A stretch of DNA of 55,391 nucleotides from a virus. The stretch covers positions 1-55,391 of the IMG/VR virus record IMGVR_UViG_3300036771_000024; one strand, 5' to 3'. A program made the translations under genes and the position numbers. Each line of letters starts with the position of its first letter. The first letter of the stretch is position 1. Below, piece after piece: positions 13,346 to 20,089 of this stretch. Under the pieces are notes generated by a model. That model made no database searches and had not been told where the DNA came from. It saw only the letters and a program-made list of their open reading frames with translations.

Positions 13346-13521
13346 GACTGTGGGGTGCGGAGCCCGAGGTTTTTCGCGGCGAACTCGGCGTATTTCAGGG
13401 CGTGCTCGGCGCAGAGGCTGGTGCCGCTGAAAATGTAGGGGGCAGGCTGACCGCATAGCTGCTTCCCGTCGTAGGAGACGCAGCGGGCGGTAACCTGGAT
13501 TCCCGGCAGGGTGCTGATCAT
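13342..13521 (-). CDS. Zinc-finger-like protein, 59 aa
   Basis: Spaced Cys/His residues (ARCVSYDGKQLCGQPAPYIFSGTSLCAEHALKYAEFAAKNLG) give C-x8-C...C-x2-H, a common actinophage small zinc module. Coupled by ATGA at both ends. Function unknown. Confidence 0.72.
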   Translation of the reverse strand: MISTLPGIQVTARCVSYDGKQLCGQPAPYIFSGTSLCAEHALKYAEFAAKNLGLRTPQS

Positions 13522-13757
13522 TTCGCTGAGGCTCCTCGGGTGATGGTGACCGGGTTGGGGTGGCCGCAAATGCAGTCGAGGATGGCCGAGGTGTAGGTGT
13601 CGGCGCATCGCTGGCTGCACAGCTCGGCGTAGGTGTGGTTGAGGCATTCGCATTCGTCGCGTTGCAGGATCCATGGGAGCCCGTCGATATGGGCCTGGTC
13701 GAGTCTGAGGGAGCACAGGTCGCAGCCGTAGTAGATGCACCGGTCTTTACCGCACAT
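13518..13757 (-). CDS. Cysteine-rich protein, 79 aa
   Basis: Ten cysteines (for example CGKDRCIYYGCDLC, CECLNH, CSQRC, CICG) imply two or more metal sites. The end of the protein (CSQRCADTYTSAILDCICGH) resembles a short TRASH/MYM-like or FCS-type finger, by eye only. First of three consecutive cysteine-rich products in this operon. Confidence 0.75.
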   Translation of the reverse strand: MCGKDRCIYYGCDLCSLRLDQAHIDGLPWILQRDECECLNHTYAELCSQRCADTYTSAILDCICGHPNPVTITRGASAK

Positions 13758-13984
13758 CAGTCTTGCCCGGCTTCCTGTACGGTCCCGTCAGCGAACGTGA
13801 CCCTGGCGGTGAGTGTTTTCCCGTCGTTGACTTCCGCGCGGGACGGGACGTGCAGGACGCCTGGTCCTTTGACGAGTGCCGTCCAGCGGACGAGGCGTGT
13901 TTCCGCGTCGAGCAGTTCGATGGTAAACGGGAACGAGTCCGCGGGGAGGTCCGTGTACTTGGCTTCGTAGCTCATTTTGTTCAT
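13757..13984 (-). CDS. Hypothetical beta-rich protein, 75 aa
   Basis: Alternating strands (PFTIELLDAETRLVRWTALVKGPGVLHVPSRAEVNDGKTLTARVTFADGTVQEAG) suggest a small barrel or sandwich. The ATG overlaps the previous stop (ATGA), so the start nine codons earlier is rejected. Confidence 0.75.
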   Translation of the reverse strand: MNKMSYEAKYTDLPADSFPFTIELLDAETRLVRWTALVKGPGVLHVPSRAEVNDGKTLTARVTFADGTVQEAGQD

Positions 13985-14292
13985 CCGTGCCTGGGTGCGC
14001 ACCGCTGGCATGATGCGACTTCTTCGAGGTTGGCGTGGGTGTGCATGGGGTCGCTGTACCGTTCGGTGAGGTAGTGCAGCATGGAGGCGAGCTGTTCGAC
14101 TTGCCGTGTGCTGGTGCGTACGGTCGTGTCGAGTTCTCCTATCGCTTCGGTGCAGAACGACATGCTGCTCCAGCTGGTCCCGAAGTCGACGTGGCCTGTC
14201 GAGTACCGCCGTGGGGCCGAGTTGTTAGGCTGGGTTTCCCCACGGCAGGTGAGGTGCCCGAACACGAGGGGGTCGTGGCAGATGCAGTTCAC
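13981..14292 (-). CDS. Hypothetical protein, 103 aa, with Cys pairs at both ends
   Basis: N-terminal CICHDPLVFGHLTC and C-terminal CQRCAPRHG bracket a helical centre (GELDTTVRTSTRQVEQLASMLHYLTERYSD). The GTG start overlaps the previous stop as GTGA. The centre resembles a coiled coil. Confidence 0.72.
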   Translation of the reverse strand: MNCICHDPLVFGHLTCRGETQPNNSAPRRYSTGHVDFGTSWSSMSFCTEAIGELDTTVRTSTRQVEQLASMLHYLTERYSDPMHTHANLEEVASCQRCAPRHG

Positions 14293-14501
14293 CGGTACCC
14301 TCCTGTGCAGACGATGGTCCCGCAGGGTTTCATGCACGTGCAGGGCCCGTAGTCTTCGGTGCACGCCCGGCACAGCGGGTTGGGTGGCCCCGTGTGCACG
14401 GGGCAGCCCGGGTTGAGTTTGATGACCTGGACGGTGGTGCCGGGGCCGAATTCCCCGTCCAGCTCGGGTGCTTCTATGAGCGTGCAGGTGCAGGTGGTCA
14501 T
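14289..14501 (-). CDS. Cysteine-rich protein, 70 aa
   Basis: Nine to ten cysteines in groups (TTCTCTL, GCPVH, CRACTEDYGPCTCMKPCG), probably one or two zinc sites. ATGA coupling to the upstream gene. Function unknown. Confidence 0.75.
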   Translation of the reverse strand: MTTCTCTLIEAPELDGEFGPGTTVQVIKLNPGCPVHTGPPNPLCRACTEDYGPCTCMKPCGTIVCTGGYR

Positions 14502-14680
14502 GGTTCCTGCCTGTCTGGTCGGGTGAGGAAGATTTTCAGGGTGCGGCCTTCGTCTTGCAGGTCGATGTCCACGTGGACACCGTGGCCGATGACGAGACGC
14601 GGCGTGTTCGGGTAGACGGACACGCCACCGTGGGTGTGGTCGATGACCTCGACCCGGGTGACGGTGCTGTAGCTGATCAT
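14498..14680 (-). CDS. Hypothetical protein, 60 aa
   Basis: Beta-rich sequence (MISYSTVTRVEVIDHTHGGVSVYPNTPRLVIGHGVHVDIDLQDEGRTLKIFLTRPD) with many His. ATGA coupling sets the start and rejects a 77-codon upstream extension. No family recognised. Confidence 0.72.
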   Translation of the reverse strand: MISYSTVTRVEVIDHTHGGVSVYPNTPRLVIGHGVHVDIDLQDEGRTLKIFLTRPDRQEP

Positions 14681-14874
14681 TTCAGTCCCGGGTCTGTGAT
14701 GACGGCCCATAGCCACCAGGCTTCCACGACGAACACGAGGTACCACCAGGGGGATGAGAGCGCGATGAGCGACGTGACGATGATGATCAGGCCGGACACA
14801 AGGTAACCCACCGCCCGGACGCGTTTCCTGTTTCGCTTCTTCTCGTGCCCTTCTGGCATCTGGATAGTGAGCAT
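14677..14874 (-). CDS. Two-helix membrane protein, 65 aa
   Basis: A basic N-terminus (EGHEKKRNRKRVR) precedes two close hydrophobic stretches (AVGYLVSGLIIIVTSLIAL and WWYLVFVVEAWWLWAVI). TGATG couples the ATG to the 70-aa gene. Holin-like in size and layout, but lies far from any lysis gene visible here, so no role is assigned. Confidence 0.72.
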   Translation of the reverse strand: MLTIQMPEGHEKKRNRKRVRAVGYLVSGLIIIVTSLIALSSPWWYLVFVVEAWWLWAVITDPGLK

Positions 14875-15086
14875 CAGGGTGCGATCCCTTCGTCCCAGCC
14901 GCCGACCGCATCCCTGAACTGGTGGTATTCGTCCGATTCGCCCAGTTCGTAATCGTTGAGGGACGGGCACCCGGTGAGCGCCCGGACCATCTGGTCGATG
15001 ACCCACATCTTGTGGTGACCCCCGTCGTACGAACCTGCCGGGGCGAACGACAGGGCCAGTTCGATGCGTTCTTCGGGTGTGGTCAT
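14874..15086 (-). CDS. Hypothetical protein, 70 aa
   Basis: Acidic helical protein (MTTPEERIELALSFAPAGSYDGGHHKMWVIDQMVRALTGCPSLNDYELGESDEYHQFRD). It is similar in style to short phage proteins of unknown function that begin PEERIELAL. Coupled on both sides. Confidence 0.78.
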   Translation of the reverse strand: MTTPEERIELALSFAPAGSYDGGHHKMWVIDQMVRALTGCPSLNDYELGESDEYHQFRDAVGGWDEGIAP

Positions 15087-15208
15087 GGTTGTATGTCTTC
15101 CGGTTGATCCTCGGTGTCAGCGTCACGGGTGCTGGGTGCCCAGCGTCCGTCGTCCCAGAGCCAGTGACACCAGCAATACGATGGATGGTTAGGGTTAGGG
15201 CAGGCCAT
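15083..15208 (-). CDS. Hypothetical small protein, 41 aa
   Basis: Reads MACPNPNHPSYCWCHWLWDDGRWAPST..., with C-x8-C-x-C-H (possible metal site) and an acidic tail. GGAGG lies nine bases before the ATG, and the stop overlaps the next start as ATGA. Confidence 0.65.
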   Translation of the reverse strand: MACPNPNHPSYCWCHWLWDDGRWAPSTRDADTEDQPEDIQP

Positions 15209-15210
15209 AA

Positions 15211-15474
15211 TCCTGGTCCTCCGTGGGTGCTGTGTCCGTTACCGCGGGCCTCATTGCATTTGCGGTGCGCGGCGCGCAGGTTACTTGAGTTCCTGCGTCC
15301 CAGATACGACTTGGGGAGGATGTGGTCCAGCGACGGTGCCCACGGTGAACTGGTGCCGTACAGGCCCCTGTCCAGGTCCCGGCCGTCAGGGCACAGGCAG
15401 ACAGGCATGCGGCACTGCCAGGCGTCCCGCAGGTACACGGCCTGGTCGTGGCGGTGCGGACGTTTCCTCGGCAT
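15211..15474 (-). CDS. HNH endonuclease, 3' end uncertain
   Basis: The HNH core is clear: CRMPVCLCPDGRDLDRG..., then SLDHILPKSYLGRRNSSNLRAAHRKCNEARGN, with the DH pair, Asn, and final His-x2-Cys. Phage HNH proteins nick or cut DNA and often sit near packaging genes. The frame has no stop after this core; it stays open to 14677 through three other genes. A TAA lies one base out of frame right after the RGN residues (about 15235). The real end is therefore probably there or at 15195 in a shifted frame. A sequence error or an inactivating frameshift is possible. Confidence 0.7.
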
Positions 15475-15594
15475 CGTCGTCTCTTGGGTTTGGTGGAGGG
15501 CCCGGGGTTCAACCCCAGCCGGAAGCACGGCGTCGGCCGGGCCCCCCGGGACCGCCCGCTGATCATGGCAGACGGTGCTTCATCGTCTTACATG

Positions 15595-16038
15595 TTAGAT
15601 GAGCCTGGCGAAGAACGCCCTGATCCGGCTGTTCTGCACGCGGCGTTTGCTGGTCGCCCCGTCGAACGGCTCGTTCAGCTTCGCGATCAGCCGCAGCTCG
15701 GCAGGGTTATCCCAGATCATGTCGGCGTCCAGCATGGATTCGACGTTGTTCTTTATCAGCATCCAGTTGATGTCATCGATCTCCGGTGCCATCGTGGCGA
15801 TCCGGTCAGCGATAGCCCGGGGGTCCTGCTGCACGACGAACGGGATCTCAGGGCTTACTTCTATGAACTGCTCAGGGATCCGGTCGGTTTCGCCGTTGCG
15901 GAACTTAACGCTGAGCCGTTCCAGGTACAGCTTGTGGATGTCATCGCGGACCTTGTTACCCCGTTCCCTCGGGGTCAGGTCGGGATACACCAGGTCGATA
16001 AGATCCTGGATCTGCTGTGTAACAGTGATGCTGCTCAC
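15595..16038 (-). CDS. Hypothetical protein, 147 aa
   Basis: Acidic helix-rich protein (VTQQIQDLIDLVYPDLTPRERGNKVRDDIHKLYLERLSVKFRNGETDRIPEQFIEV). The GTG at 16038 is one of three close GTG choices; none has a strong ribosome site. The 120 bases on its left (15475-15594) are GC-rich and palindromic with no gene; they probably form a terminator. Function unknown. Confidence 0.7.
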   Translation of the reverse strand: MSSITVTQQIQDLIDLVYPDLTPRERGNKVRDDIHKLYLERLSVKFRNGETDRIPEQFIEVSPEIPFVVQQDPRAIADRIATMAPEIDDINWMLIKNNVESMLDADMIWDNPAELRLIAKLNEPFDGATSKRRVQNSRIRAFFARLI

Positions 16039-16063
16039 GGTTCTCACTCTCACGCTCGCGGTA

Positions 16064-16321
16064 TTACTCGTTGACTAGGCTTTCCATCCGCATAGGTAGT
16101 TCGATGGTCACGCAGTCTTCGGGCACCTCCTTCATCCCGGGTATGTCGCAGGGCCACGCCTGCGCGAAACCCTTGCCGTCTTCACCGAACACTGTAGCCG
16201 GGGACTGGACGGCTGGTTCGGGGGGGAGGGGCCCGTGCGCGGTGATGATCAGCATGCTATCCCGCAGGGTCAGCTTCACGATCGAGTAGGTGCTGCCGTT
16301 GACGACCACCGTCCCGATCAC
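16064..16321 (-). CDS. Hypothetical protein, 85 aa
   Basis: Beta-rich start (VIGTVVVNGSTYSIVKLTLRDSMLIITAHGPLPPE), then an acidic end. The GTG overlaps the previous stop as GTGA, so a 26-codon upstream extension is rejected. No family recognised. Confidence 0.7.
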   Translation of the reverse strand: MIGTVVVNGSTYSIVKLTLRDSMLIITAHGPLPPEPAVQSPATVFGEDGKGFAQAWPCDIPGMKEVPEDCVTIELPMRMESLVNE

Positions 16322-16434
16322 GGCTGCCCCGTGTTCCACGCCAGGGACAGCAGCGCTACCGCGAGCCCGAGCAGCCCGAGCGCACCGACGAGACACCACA
16401 TGTAGAATACCCAGGGGTCCCGTGGTTTCCTCAT
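16318..16434 (-). CDS. Single-helix membrane peptide, 38 aa
   Basis: MRKPRDPWVFYMWCLVGALGLLGLAVALLSLAWNTGQP: a basic start, one membrane helix and a short polar end. Exact coupling to both neighbours supports it. Function unknown. Confidence 0.65.
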   Translation of the reverse strand: MRKPRDPWVFYMWCLVGALGLLGLAVALLSLAWNTGQP

Positions 16435-16435
16435 G

Positions 16436-16948
16436 TCACAACCCCGATTTCAGGCCGCGCAGCTCACGGCCAGCTTCCAGGTCGGCTATGTCTTCCGGGT
16501 AGAACGGGTTGATCCCCAGGACCGGCACGTGAGCGTGTTCCGCGATGTACGCGGCGGCCTCACCCCAGTCTTCGTAAAACAGGGCGACCGGGATGCCGCG
16601 CCTGGACAGCTCGCGGATGTAATGCACCTTGAACCGCCCGTTCGGGGTGTGATCCCGGTCGGGCCGCATGTGCAGGTAGTCGTACGCGCACGCGTACTTG
16701 TCCAGCCATGCCACCGTCAGGTCCCGGGCGGCCTCGGACCGTCCCGTGCAGATGTGCACCTGAAAATCCTGGTAGTCCAGCCCCATCCGCATGATCGTCC
16801 CGGCGATGGGAAGGTCACCGGGGCAGGCCAGGGAGTATTTCTCCCAGTCCGACGACGGGTCCGCGCGGGGGTTGAGATGCCACCGGTGGCGCGTGTCGGC
16901 CAGGGTGGAGTCCAGGTCGTACACGACCGCTACCTTCGCTTCTTTCAT
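16436..16948 (-). CDS. HAD-superfamily phosphatase, 170 aa
   Basis: VVYDLDSTLADTRHR near residues 9-22 is the DxDx(T/S) nucleophile motif. HICTGRSEAARD supplies the Thr/Ser motif II, and FYEDWGEAAAYIAEHAHVPVLGIN gives an acidic motif IV. The pattern matches phage 5'/3'-nucleotidase or polynucleotide 3'-phosphatase-like HAD proteins. It may repair RNA or DNA ends or act on nucleotides. No kinase domain is present. The ATG is preferred over one 21 codons upstream, which would overlap the zinc-ribbon gene. Confidence 0.82.
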   Translation of the reverse strand: MKEAKVAVVYDLDSTLADTRHRWHLNPRADPSSDWEKYSLACPGDLPIAGTIMRMGLDYQDFQVHICTGRSEAARDLTVAWLDKYACAYDYLHMRPDRDHTPNGRFKVHYIRELSRRGIPVALFYEDWGEAAAYIAEHAHVPVLGINPFYPEDIADLEAGRELRGLKSGL

Positions 16949-16952
16949 TCTC

Positions 16953-17072
16953 TTATCCTGTCTGCCAGGTCGCACCGCACGACTTGCAACGCCAGTAGGT
17001 TGCCACGCCACCTTTGTGTGCCCGGGTGCCGGTGACTTTAGTTTTCCTGCTTCCGCACTCGGGACAGTTCAC
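16953..17072 (-). CDS. Mini zinc ribbon, 39 aa
   Basis: CPECGSRKTKVTGTRAHKGGVATYWRCKSCGATW is a textbook C-x2-C...C-x2-C ribbon like those of transcription factors and topoisomerases. A GTG follows AAGGAGG by seven bases. Nucleic-acid binding is likely. Confidence 0.75.
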   Translation of the reverse strand: MNCPECGSRKTKVTGTRAHKGGVATYWRCKSCGATWQTG

Positions 17073-17286
17073 GGCGACCTCCTTCGGGCGGCTGGTCGGG
17101 GGTCCATTCCAGGCCAGGCCAGTTGTGGTTGTGCAGGTTCCAGATACGCGCCGGGTTGCTCCACGTAGCGTCGCTGAACGTGTCGGATTCCTCGGTGACT
17201 TCGATGAGGTCGTGGCATTCGGTGGCGTCATCGAACCTGTTATACGCCCACGAGTACCCTTCGGGCGAGTTGAGCCACTCGATCAC
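17038..17286 (-). CDS. Hypothetical protein, 82 aa
   Basis: Acidic, Trp-rich protein (VIEWLNSPEGYSWAYNRFDDATECHDLIEVTEESDTFSD...IWNLHNHNWPGLEW). The GTG overlaps the previous stop (GTGA). It overlaps the zinc-ribbon start by 35 bases. No family recognised. Confidence 0.72.
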   Translation of the reverse strand: MIEWLNSPEGYSWAYNRFDDATECHDLIEVTEESDTFSDATWSNPARIWNLHNHNWPGLEWTPDQPPEGGRRELSRVRKQEN

Positions 17287-17528
17287 TTCCCTCGGCGGCG
17301 GTTCCACGGGGTGTCTGGCCTGTCCTCTATCTGCTCTAGCGTGCGGTGGGGCGGGGTGCGGTCCTTCCGGGGCCGCCGCGGATCGTACCGGGTGACTCTC
17401 ATGGCTTCCTGGCACCCGGTGTAGTCCTTGTGCCGGTACCGCACCGGGCTGGTGAACCCCTCGACTAGCTCCTCGTCGCCGGGATCTGAGATTCTGTATC
17501 CACATGACAGGCATTTATGCTGGTACAT
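17283..17528 (-). CDS. Hypothetical protein, 81 aa, N-terminal CxxC
   Basis: Begins MYQHKCLSCGYRISDPGDEELVEGF, a CxxCG knuckle, then a basic C-terminus (RYDPRRPRKDRTPPHRTLEQIEDRPD). It may be a half zinc ribbon. Start ATG lies in the end of the upstream gene. Confidence 0.75.
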   Translation of the reverse strand: MYQHKCLSCGYRISDPGDEELVEGFTSPVRYRHKDYTGCQEAMRVTRYDPRRPRKDRTPPHRTLEQIEDRPDTPWNRRRGK

Positions 17529-17718
17529 CCCGTGGTTCCTCCAGCGGCTTGTGAGACCGGACCGGATAGTCGGACGTGGGCTGGCATTTCCACACCCGCT
17601 GCGCCAGCCGGGTGACGTTCACGTACTTGTAGTGCAGCCCGAACGGCACCAGCGCGATGAACTGCCCGCAGCGCGTGCAGGTCGTGATGCTGCCAGGGAC
17701 AACAGGGTTAACGATCAT
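17515..17718 (-). CDS. Hypothetical protein, 67 aa, CxxC
   Basis: Contains TCTRCGQFIALVPFGLHYKYVNVTRLAQRVWKCQ, with CxxC plus a later Cys, and a basic C-terminus. It overlaps the upstream membrane peptide by about 11 bases. Unknown function. Confidence 0.72.
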   Translation of the reverse strand: MIVNPVVPGSITTCTRCGQFIALVPFGLHYKYVNVTRLAQRVWKCQPTSDYPVRSHKPLEEPRDVPA

Positions 17719-17827
17719 GGTGATCCATTATGGCGATGACGATGAAGATGACGATGAGCAGCGTGAAAGCGGCCAGCATGACCGCCAGGGGGATCCCCAG
17801 GTACAGGGGGATCTGGTCACTGCTCAC
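17708..17827 (-). CDS. Single-helix membrane peptide, 39 aa
   Basis: VSSDQIPLYLGIPLAVMLAAFTLLIVIFIVIAIMDHHDR: one long hydrophobic segment with a charged end. The GTG lies eight bases after GGAGG. Third membrane peptide of this type in the leftward block. Confidence 0.65.
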   Translation of the reverse strand: MSSDQIPLYLGIPLAVMLAAFTLLIVIFIVIAIMDHHDR

Positions 17828-18083
17828 GCTGGCGGCCTCCTACGACGAGCCCTTCCTTGTAGTTTTCAGCGGCGTAGCTGATCATTTCCGTGATCTGCCC
17901 CCTGGTGGGGTGGGTAATGTCCGGTTCGGTCTGGACGGCGATGGATGCGAGCAGCCAGATCATGCCGTACATTTCCTCGGCCATCTCGTAGGCGTCACCC
18001 AGGTTCTCGATCATCCCGCAGAAATTCTCGTTGTTCAGCAGCTTCCCGCCCTTGGTGGTGGCGTGCTGCCAGGATCCGGCCAT
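17817..18083 (-). CDS. Hypothetical helical protein, 88 aa
   Basis: Mostly helix with many Met and acidic residues (NFCGMIENLGDAYEMAEEMYGMIWLLASIAVQTEPDITHPTRGQITEMISYAAENYKEGL). TGATG coupling. No family recognised. Confidence 0.78.
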   Translation of the reverse strand: MAGSWQHATTKGGKLLNNENFCGMIENLGDAYEMAEEMYGMIWLLASIAVQTEPDITHPTRGQITEMISYAAENYKEGLVVGGRQREQ

Positions 18084-18325
18084 CAGAGTGCTTTCCTGAT
18101 CCAGTAGCGGTGCCCGTCGAGGTTGAGCGGCATGTCCTCGTCGCCGACCTTCTCGATGATCGCCTGGGCGAGCGGGTTCGGGTCACCGGGACGCCAGTTG
18201 ATTTCCAGCACCCGGTGACGCTCACCCTCTTTGATGGGTGTCAGCTTGTAGAAGATCCCGTCCCGGATACCCTCCTCGATGGCCTGCTGTATCTCCGGTG
18301 GCAGCTGCCGTGGTTCTGGTGTCAT
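18083..18325 (-). CDS. Hypothetical protein, 80 aa
   Basis: Alpha/beta protein (PEIQQAIEEGIRDGIFYKLTPIKEGERHRVLEINWRPGDPNPLAQAIIEKVGDEDMP). ATGA coupling to the upstream zinc protein. No family recognised. Confidence 0.78.
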   Translation of the reverse strand: MTPEPRQLPPEIQQAIEEGIRDGIFYKLTPIKEGERHRVLEINWRPGDPNPLAQAIIEKVGDEDMPLNLDGHRYWIRKAL

Positions 18326-18615
18326 GTCATCAGCCTGTCGTTGAGACGGTCGGTGTTGTGCGAGCGGACCTGGTTGACGGGGTAGTTGGGGAAGTCAGCG
18401 GAGGTGAGCCTGCGGCCCAGGCGCTGTTCCAGGCAGGCGATGCACAGGTAGTACCCGGTGGTGTTCTCGGTCATCACTTCCCTGGTGGGTGCCCCGGCCT
18501 GGTCCCAGATGTCGTCGTAGACCATGTACCACTCGGACGGGTGCCTGTCACGGTAGGTGGGTTCCCCGCAGTCCATGCACGGGTTCCGCCACACCGTTTT
18601 ACGGCGGTTACTCAT
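18322..18615 (-). CDS. Zinc-ribbon protein, 97 aa
   Basis: CMDCGEPTYRDRHPSEW and CIACLEQRLGRRLTSADFPNYPVN give the paired CxxC of a ribbon. The CxxCLExRLGRxLT segment is frequent in actinophage and actinobacterial small proteins. Function unknown. Confidence 0.78.
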   Translation of the reverse strand: MSNRRKTVWRNPCMDCGEPTYRDRHPSEWYMVYDDIWDQAGAPTREVMTENTTGYYLCIACLEQRLGRRLTSADFPNYPVNQVRSHNTDRLNDRLMT

Positions 18616-18775
18616 CGAGGTAGCCTCGGCGTTCGTTTTCGAGTTCGGTGCGCAGCTGCTCGACGTGACGCAGGATCAGGTCGCGTTCCTCGGGCCTGCC
18701 AGCACGCATCGGATGGTTGGCCTGGCTGATCCACTTGCGCATGAGGTCACGCAGGCGGGTTTCGAGAGAATCCAT
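18608..18775 (-). CDS. Hypothetical basic helical protein, 55 aa
   Basis: MDSLETRLRDLMRKWISQANHPMRAGRPEERDLILRHVEQLRTELENERRGYLDE is almost all helix with heptad-like Leu. Two adjacent ATG codons overlap the previous stop. It may form a small coiled coil. Confidence 0.65.
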   Translation of the reverse strand: MDSLETRLRDLMRKWISQANHPMRAGRPEERDLILRHVEQLRTELENERRGYLDE

Positions 18776-19026
18776 CATTCCCCCAGCAGGTAGGTACGGG
18801 TAAACCAGTTCATGTACTCTTCGGTATCTTCGCCGTACGCGCTGCGCATGAGCTGCGCCGTGAGCAGAGCCATGCTATTCAGCCGCTGGCATGCTTCTTC
18901 CCTGTTCAGTGACAGGACGAGTGCTACGGTAGCGTCGGTGTCGTTGCGCAGTGCTGCCCGGACTAGAGCGAGAACGTCACGGGCAGCGTCTGCGATTTCC
19001 GGGGTCATCCCAGGCACTTTCGTCAT
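18775..19026 (-). CDS. Hypothetical helical protein, 83 aa, leaderless
   Basis: Helix-rich (EIADAARDVLALVRAALRNDTDATVALVLSLNREEACQRLNSMALLTAQLM), resembling small phage proteins with a two-helix bundle. No ribosome site precedes the ATG; TACAAT lies six bases before it, so the mRNA probably starts at the ATG. First gene of the operon reaching down to about 11,900. Confidence 0.75.
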   Translation of the reverse strand: MTKVPGMTPEIADAARDVLALVRAALRNDTDATVALVLSLNREEACQRLNSMALLTAQLMRSAYGEDTEEYMNWFTRTYLLGE

Positions 19027-19046
19027 ACCCCTATTGTACCACTAAC
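19027..19046 (-). promoter_or_regulatory. Leaderless promoter element
   Basis: Minus strand reads GTTAGTGGTACAAT, then AGGGGT, then the ATG. The TAGTGGTACAAT core recurs at 23497 and 27255 with the same six-base spacing, and in altered form at 11480-11521 and 28952. No standard -35 lies 17 bp upstream, so an atypical sigma factor or an operator over the -10 is likely. Confidence 0.6.
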
Positions 19047-19066
19047 GTCTACGGATTTCCGCAGGT

Positions 19067-19477
19067 CTAAGGCTCACGTGCCAGTTCTTCCAGGTAGCTT
19101 TTCAGCGCAGCCTGGACAGAGAGCTGCACAGGCCCGGTCACAGGGGGGCGGGCGTCGAAGCACCTGACCTGGAATCCTTCCTCCACGGCGAACACGCCAA
19201 CGTATAGCACGCCTTTGGCCAGCCTGCCAGGAGAAGCAGGCGGGGACATCCGCTTGCGGTATCCTGGCAGGTGACCCACGTGGTAATGCTTCCGCCCGAA
19301 CGTGTTGACATCAGTGAACCAGCACGGATACACCTGAATGTAATCAGCGTCGATCTTCAACCGCCGCTGGTGACGGCGCATGTGACGCCACGCGCCCAGC
19401 CACGTCCGGTACACCCGTTTCGGGCGGATACCCCGCCCCTGGTGCATCCGGTACCAGTTAGCGGCCGGCTTGCTCAT
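19067..19477 (-). CDS. Hypothetical basic protein, 136 aa
   Basis: Very Arg/His-rich N-terminal half (MHQGRGIRPKRVYRTWLGAWRHMRRHQRRLKID) and a beta-like C-terminal half (GVLYVGVFAVEEGFQVRCFDARPP). ATGA coupling selects the start. Possibly nucleic-acid binding; no family recognised. Confidence 0.75.
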   Translation of the reverse strand: MSKPAANWYRMHQGRGIRPKRVYRTWLGAWRHMRRHQRRLKIDADYIQVYPCWFTDVNTFGRKHYHVGHLPGYRKRMSPPASPGRLAKGVLYVGVFAVEEGFQVRCFDARPPVTGPVQLSVQAALKSYLEELAREP

Positions 19478-19860
19478 ACCTCCTGCTGAGCCAGGTACAT
19501 AGCGCGCTGCTCCGAGTACACCTTGAGGACCCGGTCCAGCTCCCACCCCTCCACGTACAGGGCCAGCTCATTCGTGCGGCTCGCCCAGTAGTGCGTCACA
19601 TACCCGAACTGGCCGGTGTAGTCCTTATCCACAGTCCACTGGTGCGGGTTGGACAGGCGCAGGCTGTCACCATCACGGTCGGGCAGGTGGGGGCTCCAGA
19701 TCAGCGTGTGCCAGGGACGCTGCTCGATGGGATGTTCCATCACATCCCACTCGGTCACCTCATCCGCACCGGCGTAATCCTCGGCGTCCTCGCGGTTCGC
19801 GAAGATGTGGTGGATACGGAAATCGCTGTACTCCCCGCTGGTCGCCACGTACACCTTCAT
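19474..19860 (-). CDS. Hypothetical protein, 128 aa
   Basis: Alpha/beta protein beginning MKVYVATSGEYSDFRIHHIFANREDAEDYAGADEVTEW. This opening is typical of phage proteins that read out a quantity with a strand followed by a helix of Asp/Glu. ATGA overlap upstream. No function known. Confidence 0.8.
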   Translation of the reverse strand: MKVYVATSGEYSDFRIHHIFANREDAEDYAGADEVTEWDVMEHPIEQRPWHTLIWSPHLPDRDGDSLRLSNPHQWTVDKDYTGQFGYVTHYWASRTNELALYVEGWELDRVLKVYSEQRAMYLAQQEV

Positions 19861-19991
19861 TTCTTCTTTCCCTGCTTCCTTGCTATCTCAATGAGATTCT
19901 CGCGGAGGCACTTGTTGCACAGGCCGCCGTTCAGCTTCGCCGTGCGCCGGTTGATCTTCTTCCCGCACGACTGACACAGGACATGCGGCAT
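19857..19991 (-). CDS. Mini zinc ribbon, 44 aa
   Basis: CQSCGKKINRRTAKLNGGLCNKCLRENLIEIARKQGKKK is a compact ribbon with a Lys-rich tail. The ATG that follows the stop of the 30-aa gene is chosen. Second of two adjacent mini zinc ribbons. Confidence 0.72.
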   Translation of the reverse strand: MPHVLCQSCGKKINRRTAKLNGGLCNKCLRENLIEIARKQGKKK

Positions 19992-19993
19992 GG

Positions 19994-20086
19994 TTACCCC
20001 GCTTTCCTGCACTTGCGGCAGACGAGAATTTCCAGCCACTTCAGCTTCGCACCGCACTTATAGCAGCGGTAAGTTTTCTTGGGCAT
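19994..20086 (-). CDS. Mini zinc ribbon, 30 aa
   Basis: MPKKTYRCYKCGAKLKWLEILVCRKCRKAG has CxxC...CxxC spaced like a rubredoxin-type ribbon. At 30 residues it is among the smallest credible genes here. It fits exactly between two genes on the same strand. Confidence 0.65.
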   Translation of the reverse strand: MPKKTYRCYKCGAKLKWLEILVCRKCRKAG

Positions 20087-20089
20087 GAC

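Noticed and set aside
15500-15590. tRNA-like sequence on the minus strand with a T-arm-like stem and encoded CCA
   Set aside because: The T-loop reads GTTGAAC, the acceptor pairs poorly, and no anticodon arm of normal length fits within about 70 bases.
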